From: Balanoglossus misakiensis
Lineage: Eukaryota; Hemichordata
Direction of reading: 5' to 3'
DNA: 64,000 nt
Assembly (NCBI GenBank): GCA_040954595.2
Contig: CM082585.2
Span: 6,758,001 to 6,822,000 of the forward strand
This document shows positions 24,336-32,219 of the stretch, piece after piece. The translations under genes were made by a program, and so were the position numbers. Positions within the stretch are counted from its first letter, which is position 1; every line of letters starts with the position of its first letter. The notes below the pieces were generated by a model, which ran no database searches, was not told the origin of the DNA, and was given only the letters and a program-made list of their open reading frames with translations.

Positions 24336-27300
24336 ATATAGAAAACAACTCACTGTCTTGGTCAAAGTCAACGTTCATGTCCATTATTTTTTTAACATTG
24401 ATAGATTCCATGTTTGCATGGTCTTCTGATAAACATTCATTGATTCATGTCTTGCAGAAAAACCAATATTGTTGATTCCATGTTCAAAATGTTGGAGAAA
24501 TATTCAAATCACCTTGAAGACCTTATCAGAGATCGAACACAAGAACTAGCAGAGGAAAAGAAAAAAACGGACAAGCTTCTTTACAGAATGTTACCGCCGT
24601 AAGTTGCGTTTTAGCGTCAAGGGAAGGGTTGGGGTCATTATCAGGAATGTTCCATTGCAATAAAAGTAAACACAGCCTTTTTCATGAAGAATGTTATGGT
24701 AATATGCAATTCCTATATATGCTGGTCGTTCACGCTTTCCTTTTGTAATCGCCGTCGGCACTACATGTATATGATGTAATGTCACAGCAGAAGCTGCCTC
24801 GTCTGCATAAGCTTGGACATCGAAACTTGAAGTCGTAACAACCGATTGTGCCATCTAAATAGAAACATCTTTGCTCAGTTCAGTATATGCGAAACAATGG
24901 TCAAAAGGCAGAGGGGGCTATCGACAGTCTAACACTATGCCAGAAAAGTTACTTGATATAATTATTTAGTTGCTTTGGTCATTTGAATAGATTGGCGTCA
25001 CACGCTGATTCGAGTCTAGTGTATTCAGAGGGGTGTGACCTGTTGTTTTAGCCACACGCCTGCGTCCATGGAGAAGAAACTGTACGCATTAAATGTATGT
25101 GAGACCCATCATAACACAAATACAAACAGCTCTTACAGAGAAGTACTTCACGTTTCAGGTCTGTCGCAGAAAGTTTAAAATTTGGTAAACAGATCGAAGC
25201 TGAGAGTTTTTCCGAGGTCACCATATTTTTTTCTGACATTGTGGGGTTTACAACCATCTCTGCGATGAGTACACCTTTACAAGTTGTCGATTTCCTTAAT
25301 GATCTGTACACCATGTTCGACGACATTCTTTCTGCCTACGACTGCTATAAGGTAGGAGGAGCATTTACTTCATCTTTGAAAAAAATACCTGTTTTTGGTG
25401 GTCAATTTTCTTCAAATGTGCATAAGCCAGCATTGTGTTATGTTGTCTTGTACAGCTAATCCTGTGTTGGAAATTGGTAAATGATAGACCGTCATACCAT
25501 ATCCGGATGAAATATTTATCCATCGCAAATATATAGTATTTTTTTCTGATCAAGACGTAAACGCGTATCATTGATACTGTATTTTACCACACAGGTTGAG
25601 ACAATCGGTGATGCGTACATGGTGGTCAGTGGACTGCCAATACGTAACGGTAACAGGCACGCTGGTGAGATAGCTACTCTAGCCTTGGATCTACTACATG
25701 CCGCTGGATTCAAGTTCAAAATTAGGCATATGCCAGAGAAACCTTTAAAACTTAGAATAGGTCTCCATACAGGTACAATGGCGAACTCTCGTGTCATGTT
25801 GTGTTGTGTCATACATGTATATCGTGTCGTGTCGTGTCTTATTTTCTGTCTTCCTTTCTGTCGGGCTGTGCGTCTTCTATCCCTAAAAAAAAACATCCGA
25901 TCTGGTTTTACCAAATTTGATGAATAGACATTGTTTTGGATTGGGATGAAAGACTTTGGTTTTAGTTAGATGCTCAATGGAGAGCACAATTAACATATTG
26001 ACATATACACAAATTGACGCACTAAATTGGATGAAAACTTCTACTATAATTAGCCGTATAATGGCTCTGTGGGTGTTATGTCAATTATCTTTCTTATTCA
26101 ATATTTGATGACAAATAATGAGTAATACATATCCGCAAATTTGTTGAAAGTTGCAACAGAAACAGACCTGGCAGCTACATGTACTTAAATGTAATGTGAG
26201 ACGTTTTGCATTTTCACACTAAATTATGGGTAATTTTAATGATCTTGCAGATATGTATTAACGCTTTAAATATCAAGACTTTCCACTATGGCTATTATCA
26301 CTGTACTGATTCACACTGGCACATATTACAGTCAAATCTCAGACTGAGACATATCTAAATTGGTTCTTTAATTTGTTATATACATGTAGGCCCTTGTGTG
26401 GCTGGAGTGGTGGGTCTCACCATGCCGAGGTTTTGTCTGTTTGGTGACACTGTGAACACGACATCTAGGATGGAGTCCACTGGGCAAGGTAATTATAACA
26501 TTGGGGATATACGAGTGACACTTTGTGTATCTATAAGAAACTTGATGAACGATTTTGTGACAGATCATGCTGTTCATCTCCGACCAATTATGACGTCGAG
26601 TCGTGACGTTGAATTGTTAGAATAGGATAAACGTAGCCGCCTCAAGATCAGAAAACATGACAAATTAAATGCAAGTGTATGCACAGTCAAACCTGTCTGT
26701 AACAGCCAGTCAAGGGACTTTCCTAAATTGGCCTTTATAGAAAGGTGGCCTTCACAGACAGGCCAGTTACTGAACATGTAAATCGCACGTGAACTGTGGC
26801 CGCCACGGACAGGTCAGTTACTGTACATGTAAATCGCACGTGAACTGTGGCCGCCACGGACAGGCCAGTTACTGAACATGTAAATCGCACATGAACTGTG
26901 GCCGCCACGGACAGGCCAGTTACTGTACATGTAAATCGCACATGAACCATGAACTGTAACATATTGGCCGCTATAGACAGGTCAGTTACTGTACATGTAA
27001 ATTACACATGAACTGTGGCCGCTATAGACAGGCCAGTTACTGTACATGTAAATCGCACGTGAACTGTGGCCGCCACGGACAGGCCAGTTACTGTACATGT
27101 AAATCGCACGTGAACTGTGGCCGCCACGGACAGGCCAGTTACTGAACATGTAAATCGCACGTGAACTGTGGCCGCCACGGACAGGCCAGTTACTGAACAT
27201 GTAAATCGCACGTGAACTGTGGCCGCCACGGACAGGCCAGTTACTGTACATGTAAATCGCACATGAACCATGAACTGTAACATATTGGCCGCTATAGACA

Positions 27301-30300
27301 GGTCAGTTACTGAACATGTAAATCGCACGTGAACTGTGGCCGCCACGGACAGGCCAGTTACTGAACATGTAAATCGCACGTGAACTGTGGCCGCCACGGA
27401 CAGGCCAGTTACTGAACATGTAAATCGCACGTGAACTGTGGCCGCCACGGACAGGCCAGTTACTGAACATGTAAATCGCACGTGAACTGTGGCCGCCACG
27501 GACAGGCCAGTTACTGAACATGTAAATCGCACGTGAACTGTGGCCGCCACGGACAGGCCAGTTACTGTACATGTAAATCGCACGTGAACTGTGGCCGCCA
27601 CCGACAGGCCAGTTACTGTACATGTAAATTACACATGAACTGTGGCCGCTATAGACAGGCCAGTTACTGTACATGTAAATCGCACGTGAACTGTGGCCGC
27701 CACGGACAGGCCAGTTACTGTACATGTAAATCGCACGTGAACTGTGGCCGCCACCGACAGGCCAGTTACTGAACATGTAAATCGCACGTGAACTGTGGCC
27801 GCCACGGACAGGCCAGTTACTGTACATGTAAATCGCACATGAACTGTAACATATTGGCCACTATAGACAGGCCAGTTACTGTACATGTAAATCACACGTG
27901 AACTGTGGCCGCCACGGACAGGCCAGTTACTGTACATGTAAATCGCACATGAACTGTGGCCGCCACGGACAGGTCAGTTACTGTACATGTAAATCGCACA
28001 TGAACTGTAACATATTGGCCGCTATAGACAGGTCAGTTACTGTACATGTAAATCGCATGTGAACTGTGGCCGCCACGGACAGGCCAGTTACTGTACATGT
28101 AAATCGCACATGAACTGTGGCCGCCACGGACAGGTCAGTTACTGTACATGTAAATTGCACATGAACTGTAACATATTGGCCACTATAGACAGGTCAGTTA
28201 CTGTACATGTAAATTACACATGAACTGTGGCCGCTATAGACAGGCCAGTTACTGTACATGTAAATTGCACATGAACTGTAACAAAGTGGCCGCTATAGAC
28301 GGGTTTTCACTATATAGATGTGACCACTAACACAAGTTTGACTGTATTAGAACAAGATGACTTGTACCGTAGACTGTCACTCTTGGTGACACAGCGTTGC
28401 ATGATGTAACATATTATCATGTGGTGTTTTGTTCCAGCTTTTCGAATACACATTAACGAATCGGTTGTCGAGAAACTTAACGAACTGGGTGGATACCACA
28501 CCGAGTTGAGAGGTGACGTTGTTCTTAAGGTTCGTAATACACCAATTGCTGAGTCTTATTTTTAATCGATGTGATTATAAGTTCTCATTAAAAATTAACA
28601 ATTATCCTAATTTATTTCTCTAAAATCACCAAAGGTTCTTAAATAGGCATAGCCGAGCTTCTTACTCAATTGTCAAGGTTCTTACGTTTTAGAGCCTACA
28701 AAGTCAAAACAAGTCAGTGTTCTACCTGACAAAGTCTTATGTTTAGTCGATGCAATGATAATTTAAAAACTATTGAATCTCCGTCAATTTTCATAGGGTA
28801 AAGGAATTGCAAGAACACATTGGTTGATTGGCAAGGATGGTTTCAACAAACCACTTCCAGATTACACCCTCTATCAGGAAGATGAGAAGTGAGTATCATG
28901 ACACAAAGTCAAGACTAGAAAGAGATTAATATAGTGATGGTACATGTACAAAAACAGCATTCAGATCAATGTTGGAGAACACATTAGTTGGCTTTGTTCA
29001 GAATGTACCATGTGAATATAAATTAGTATGCAATGCATAAGGTGAATAGTATATTTGGTTATACCGTTACAAGATGATGTTGATGTTTGGAAAGTTCCGG
29101 GCGTGCTGGTTTTAGTGGGTTTTGTTAGAATAAAAGTAGATACCGTACAAGACGTGTCTAGTACGGAACTACCAGCGTATGTCTCTGGTTAATAAAGATC
29201 CCAGCTGACATTCAGTTGGAAACGACCTGGTAGTCCATTTACGCAGGGAATGGATCTACATCTGCAACTGAAAGACAAAAGCCCTTATTGAAAGAAATTC
29301 TGTTCGACAAATTGATAAGGCCTATGAATTTCTCTTAGGGTAGTATATAAGATGTATATGTTAATATGTATTGTACGGTATATTAATATGTGTTAGTTTG
29401 CATGCAAATTTATATAATTATTGAAATATGATAAATTTAAATTTTTTAAATTTCTTGATCTTTTTTCTTCACCTCAACTAACTCACAATAACTATTTTAG
29501 TCAACAGAGCAGGTACCGAAACGTTTCCACATGAAAACTCTGTCAACGGGTATTTCGGTAAAGTTGATCAGCTATCAAAGCACGTGGTCTGCAAACATAA
29601 CAGTATGTGGTCATGAGTATATGGCCACAGGTCCATGCCGCGCATTGCATTTGCAGACATCTTGATCACGTTAACCTGATAGATAAGATTTACCTAAGAA
29701 CCCGTCTGCAAGATTTCGTCCCAGAAGAGTTTCGGTACCTGCCGTTGGACTGTGTGGACCACTGCAAATAACATGTACCGGCACATCCGGGTTTTCTTCA
29801 CTTCTTGTATTTTTGTTTCCTTTTGCAATCACACTTTTCACTTGCAGATCTTGATAGTACGCCCCCAACGTCTGGCACCGTTCCCCTCCTGAGGAAGCTG
29901 CTGGGTTTCAGTCTTCCATTTTACGAGATCTTTTTCGTCTCGATCACTTTGAGCTCGCGACCGACTCACCACTCACGTAGTATAGTTGGTCTAGACGTCC
30001 ATAGATGTGATAATGTGACTGGTACAGACGTTGAAAAGAGATCGCCTCTTCTCGTCTTCCACTACGTCAACGCACGCGCAGACCATTCATTGAGTATGTA
30101 TTCCCGATTTCCATACATTAAGGATTTTCCTGCAATACAAATGTATGTAGTGAACGATTGAAAAATGGTGATGGTAATTGCTTCACCATACCCCGGCATA
30201 CCACTGGCCATAATATATTCTAGCCAGTTTGAGCCAGTCAGTTGCCCAGTAATCAGTCAATGGGTAGTTTTGTTTCAATACTTTCAGTTTACAGCTAAAA

Positions 30301-31760
30301 ATAAGAGTCCGCGTGTATATAGACACTCGCTTGTTGGACGCGATAACTTAGCCCAAAGTAAAATTTTTGTGTAACTTTGCGAGTAGGTGTTTGTGAATAC
30401 AAACACTGTATGGCCTATCTGTCTAATATTCTCTGACAACTGGGACAAGTTTCAGATAAGTTATTCAGAACGCCTATTTTATGCAGTGTGGCATTGATTT
30501 TGAAGGTGAAAAGGCAATACAATAATAACCAACCAATCAATCACCACCCAACCAACCAATCTACCAAACGACCAACCAACCAATTGCACACACAAATATT
30601 TAAAAATCCTTATGATTTACAATTGCAGGCAATTGCCGGTTCAAGTGAATAGTACACCAGCTGCCAATGAAAGTGAATTAACATCCCTCTCTCCAAGTAA
30701 AGCAGACACAGATACCGATCGCCGACAATCAGACGACATTCCAAAGAGTTCAGACACGCCGACTGCCCTCAACGATTGCCTCATGCAGGAAAATCATGCA
30801 GGGAATCGGTCACAGTCTATCGCTACCATGGTGTCAAGCGCCTTTGAATTAATTGCTTCTGCAGCGATTGGTTGCAGCGCAACGGCGATTGCGTCATCGC
30901 GGAGCAAATGTTCAGTGACCAGCGTAGACATCGATGCGCCCTCGACGGCGAGACGTGTCAGCAAGCAAAACGCGCCGTCGGCAGTCAGTGAAAATGCATC
31001 CAAGAACAGAGGAAGGCTTTCAGTTACAAAACAAACCAATGTGGCAGCAGCAATCGCTCAAATGCACCGGAAGAACATTTTCGATTTAAGCAAAGAAGAA
31101 AAATCGACATCGCCGACGATGAACAAAAAACAAAGTAATGACAGCGGAGCGTATTTTGACAGTCCTAACCCGAGTCCGGTATTCGAAGAAACTAAAGAAC
31201 CAGTTGTCTCAGAATCGTGTTTCCAAAACGATAACTATAATGTACCGGTATGTGCCTCTACAACTGCAGAAACACTCGACCAATTGAATTCTACAGAGAA
31301 TATCGTGCAAACTGATCAGCCTCCCTTAAAACGCGATACGTTAACTAACCTTAATGAATTACCCACAAACGTGGAAAACACCGCCGACATAACCAGTGCA
31401 GACGGGAATTTGGAGGATAAACTTGTAAAGGTAAAACCACGGGAACCAGTGAAGTCGAAGCGGAAGATTGTTCCCACGGGATTTAGGAAGCGCACCGTGG
31501 CTACAAGAAAAGAATTGGAAAACGGGGTCGATGTAACAAGCGCAGATGGTTTGGGCGGTAATGTGGAGGACAAACTTGCAAAGGAAAAACCACGCGAAGC
31601 AGCTAAGAAAAGGAAGACCGTTCCTGCCGGATTTAAGAAGCACAGTGTGGCTACTCAAAAAGAACGGCCCAAACCCCCATATGGGAAAAAACTTCATTCT
31701 GCGAGAAACCCAAGAAGAGTATTAACAAAGAGAGATGTGCGACAAACAAAAACTAAATGA
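17600..31760 (+). CDS. Receptor-type (natriuretic peptide receptor-like) guanylyl cyclase, 5' partial, 17 exons
   Basis: A single-pass plasma-membrane enzyme that converts GTP to cyclic GMP when a ligand binds its ectodomain. The exons are 17600-17913, 19354-19726, 19937-20015, 20201-20309, 20493-20630, 21308-21385, 21995-22171, 23046-23208, 23551-23700, 24033-24204, 24458-24598, 25159-25351, 25595-25772, 26390-26488, 28438-28529, 28797-28888 and 30629-31760. All junctions are GT..AG and in phase, giving about 1225 codons to a TAA/TGA-type stop at 31758. Domain order is ANF-receptor ligand-binding region (C-terminal half), transmembrane helix, kinase-homology domain, coiled-coil dimerisation segment, class III cyclase, long basic tail. 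Catalytic residues are intact, so it should be active as a dimer. The N-terminal exons are missing from view. The ligand is unknown. Exon ends come from splice consensus and phase only, so small shifts are possible. Confidence 0.93.
18335..18790. other. CpG-richer intronic stretch, open on both strands
   Basis: This part of the first visible intron has clearly more CpG and GC than its surroundings. It has long open frames on both strands, about 138 codons on the minus strand (18355-18771). No family motif is seen and no phase-compatible splice sites link it to the cyclase exons. It may be an old coding insertion, an internal regulatory island, or chance. Confidence 0.3.
19119..19240 (+). mobile_element. 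tRNA-derived SINE remnant
   Basis: A promoter-like head resembling a tRNA carries an A-box-like TAAGTGGCAAAGG near 19124 and a clear B box GGTTCGAGATCC at 19164-19175. The body CCCTTTGGGCAAGGCACTTTAC then follows, a module common in marine animal SINEs. It lies in the first visible cyclase intron. No clear target duplication or tail was identified, so the boundaries are approximate. Confidence 0.65.
19354..19726 (+). CDS. Cyclase exon 2: membrane-proximal ectodomain
   Basis: It begins [20 protein letters not shown], the long helix with a YDS.Y.LA.A.N pattern found in natriuretic peptide receptors. It then contains [16 protein letters not shown], the G..G...D..G.R strand pair, and the motif INWPGG. 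A pair of cysteines in [10 protein letters not shown] corresponds to the conserved disulfide just outside the membrane. An NRT and an NSS are potential N-glycosylation sites. It ends in phase 1 before GTAATA. Confidence 0.92.
19937..20015 (+). CDS. Cyclase exon 3: transmembrane helix
   Basis: A 79-bp exon encoding [20 protein letters not shown] and a few more hydrophobic residues, ending YWIIR. It is the only strongly hydrophobic span of the protein. The basic residues after it mark the cytoplasmic side. It enters in phase 1 and leaves in phase 2 at GTAAAT. Confidence 0.92.
20096..20143. repeat. Intronic perfect hairpin
   Basis: CGTTTTGGTTATGGG pairs exactly with CCCATAACCAAAACG. After one mismatch TTATC pairs with GATAA, leaving a 6-nt loop. 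It lies in the short intron between the transmembrane and juxtamembrane exons and is followed by a (GAT)n run (20153-20178). It could be a fold in the pre-mRNA or the remains of a tiny MITE. Confidence 0.7.
20201..20309 (+). CDS. Cyclase exon 4: juxtamembrane segment and start of kinase-homology domain
   Basis: Encodes a basic juxtamembrane stretch ([15 protein letters not shown]) and then [20 protein letters not shown]. The W/F-x-I...DL.F pattern is standard at the start of the kinase-homology domain in membrane guanylyl cyclases. It starts in phase 2 and ends in phase 0 at AAG before GTATGC. Confidence 0.9.
20493..20630 (+). CDS. Cyclase exon 5: N-lobe linker
   Basis: A phase 0-0 exon of 46 codons rich in Ser, Thr and Pro, for example [19 protein letters not shown]. 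Serine and threonine residues cluster here in other natriuretic receptors too, where they are phosphorylated. The exact sites are not inferable. The glycine-rich loop of true kinases is not present. Confidence 0.85.
20959..20974. repeat. Poly-G tract
   Basis: An uninterrupted G run of about 14 bases in the intron between exons 5 and 6. It is prone to length change and to sequencing error. Confidence 0.85.
21308..21385 (+). CDS. Cyclase exon 6: kinase-homology N-lobe
   Basis: A phase 0-0 exon of 26 codons. VRVKTLN retains the lysine at the position of the ATP-contacting VAIK lysine of protein kinases (codon near 21326). It ends ILKQ before GTTAGG. Confidence 0.88.
21995..22171 (+). CDS. Cyclase exon 7: kinase-homology domain
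   Basis: Encodes [20 protein letters not shown] and [16 protein letters not shown]. These match the core L..L.H.N...F.G and L.TEYC..GSL.D blocks of receptor guanylyl cyclases. It ends LLLDLVS in phase 0 before GTACGC. Confidence 0.93.
23046..23208 (+). CDS. Cyclase exon 8: pseudokinase catalytic-loop region
   Basis: Begins [20 protein letters not shown]. The kinase HRD catalytic Asp is replaced (HGRLKSRNC), which is normal for this family. The DFG-equivalent is DYG in [10 protein letters not shown]. It is therefore a regulatory pseudokinase, not an active kinase. The exon ends in phase 1 before GTCAGA. Confidence 0.92.
23551..23700 (+). CDS. Cyclase exon 9: kinase-homology C-lobe
   Basis: Encodes [13 protein letters not shown], the LLW.APE.LR signature of the family, and [20 protein letters not shown]. 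It ends in phase 1 before GTAAAC. Confidence 0.93.
24033..24204 (+). CDS. Cyclase exon 10: end of kinase-homology domain
   Basis: Encodes [17 protein letters not shown] and [18 protein letters not shown]. These match the P..RP and CW.E....RP.F..I blocks that close the domain in this family. It ends in phase 2 before GTGGGC. Confidence 0.93.
24291..24336. repeat. (GGT/GAT)n trinucleotide repeat in intron
   Basis: A GTGGTGGTG start runs into about eleven GAT units in the intron between exons 10 and 11. Confidence 0.9.
24458..24598 (+). CDS. Cyclase exon 11: dimerisation coiled coil
   Basis: Encodes [20 protein letters not shown] and [20 protein letters not shown]. This is the conserved amphipathic linker helix that dimerises the protein and couples the kinase-homology domain to the cyclase. 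The final RMLPP motif is split by the intron. It ends in phase 2 at GTAAGT. Confidence 0.95.
25159..25351 (+). CDS. Cyclase exon 12: catalytic domain, first metal-binding Asp
   Basis: Completes RMLPPSVAESL and encodes [20 protein letters not shown]. The Asp of FSDIVGFT (25235-25237) is the first metal-ion ligand of class III cyclases. The exon continues [19 protein letters not shown], ending in phase 0. Confidence 0.97.
25595..25772 (+). CDS. Cyclase exon 13: catalytic domain, guanine Glu and second Asp
   Basis: Starts [15 protein letters not shown]. The Glu at 25598-25600 is the residue that makes the enzyme specific for guanine. The Asp at 25610-25612 is the second metal ligand. It ends LRIGLHTG with the last Gly codon split in phase 1. 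Confidence 0.97.
26390..26488 (+). CDS. Cyclase exon 14: catalytic domain, guanine Cys and transition-state Asn/Arg
   Basis: Encodes [20 protein letters not shown] and [13 protein letters not shown]. The Cys at 26434-26436 is the second guanine-specifying residue (Asp in adenylyl cyclases). The Asn and Arg of NTTSR stabilise the transition state. All key active-site residues are therefore present. Confidence 0.97.
26683..28345. mobile_element. Element with inverted termini and a 51-bp minisatellite core
   Basis: The left edge ACAGTCAAACCTGT and the right edge (reverse complement ACAGTCAAACTTGT) form a terminal inverted repeat with one mismatch in 14. Between them lie roughly 30 copies of a 51-bp unit. 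The unit contains GTGGCCGCCACGGACAGGCC, the palindrome TGTACATGTA and the E-box CACGTG. A longer variant carrying AACATATTGGCCGCTATAGA recurs at irregular intervals. Two such variants sit 321 bp apart, at 26944 and 27265, hinting at higher-order duplication. The whole element lies in the intron between cyclase exons 14 and 15. It is non-coding; frames stay open because 51 is a multiple of three. Confidence 0.8.
28438..28529 (+). CDS. Cyclase exon 15: end of catalytic domain
   Basis: Encodes [20 protein letters not shown] and [11 protein letters not shown], the usual C-terminal strand region (HIS....L......RG...KGKG). It enters in phase 1 across the minisatellite intron and ends in phase 0. 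Confidence 0.95.
28797..28888 (+). CDS. Cyclase exon 16: last conserved cyclase strand
   Basis: Encodes [20 protein letters not shown], matching the KGKG...T.WL.G ending of the family. It then runs on as [11 protein letters not shown] into a non-conserved region. Most membrane guanylyl cyclases end within a few tens of residues of this point. It ends in phase 2 at GTGAGT. Confidence 0.95.
28889..30628. other. Last intron of the cyclase gene
   Basis: AT-rich intron of 1.74 kb. It holds an open frame at 29805-30161 preceded by an acceptor-like CTTGCAG at about 29846, but splicing into it from exon 16 would meet a stop after two codons. A CCAA-rich stretch lies at 30527-30582, just before the final acceptor. 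Confidence 0.6.
30629..31760 (+). CDS. Cyclase exon 17: long C-terminal tail
   Basis: One 1.13-kb exon adds about 377 residues after the catalytic domain. It starts [20 protein letters not shown], joined in phase to exon 16. The first two thirds are rich in Ser, Thr, Asn and Asp and look disordered. The last third is strongly basic. Two copies of a roughly 43-residue unit (31386-31514 and 31530-31664, starts 144 bp apart) share TSADG..N.EDKL...KPRE, a K/R cluster, VP.GF.K and VAT.KE. The protein ends RDVRQTKTK, with no PDZ-type hydrophobic terminus. Drosophila Gyc76C is a precedent for a long tail, but I see no shared motif. Confidence 0.88.
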
Positions 31761-32213
31761 ACCAAGGCGGTTTTGGGCGCTAATAGACGGTTACATTCAT
31801 GTTAGTCTTGTGCGCACATGCAGAATTGTAATCCAAGATCTTGTTCGGAAAAAGACATTTAGGTTTTTCCACGTTCAATGGCAGACTTCAACACACACAT
31901 GCTATGAAACACATTGCCTTAAAATCTTAAAATGCCGTTAGTAAAACAGAAAACATGAATGTTGTGGCGATCATCGATAGATTTTAGCTGCAGTAAATTC
32001 ATATGCCAGTCCAGAGTTGCATAAATTGCAAGAAACTTGACAATGTTTTTTCTTAACTTCTACTTTTGTAGAGAGCGCACACAGAACTTTTTGATGTTTT
32101 GTATGTAATCATTCTAGAGGGCGCAATTGTTAGCAAGGGAAGCAGTTCTTATCTATGCACGCGTTGAAAATTGTTGGTTTCCAGACTATGCATACAAAAT
32201 GCTCATGCTCATC

Positions 32214-32219
32214 AATAAA
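32214..32219 (+). terminator. Polyadenylation signal AATAAA (cyclase gene)
   Basis: First canonical AATAAA after the cyclase stop codon, about 450 bp downstream. A second copy lies at 32532-32537. Either could end the transcript. Confidence 0.5.

Noticed and set aside
26735-28160. Long repetitive open frames (up to about 199 codons) on both strands, translating to repeats such as [17 protein letters not shown]
   Set aside because: They arise because the minisatellite unit is 51 bp, a multiple of three, and has no stop in several frames. They lie in an intron between two well-supported cyclase exons and have no start or splice logic.
29805-30161. 118-codon open frame in the last cyclase intron, preceded by an acceptor-like CTTGCAG, as an alternative exon
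   Set aside because: Splicing from exon 16 in its phase gives a stop after two codons, while exon 17 joins in phase. A short alternative ending is possible but unsupported.
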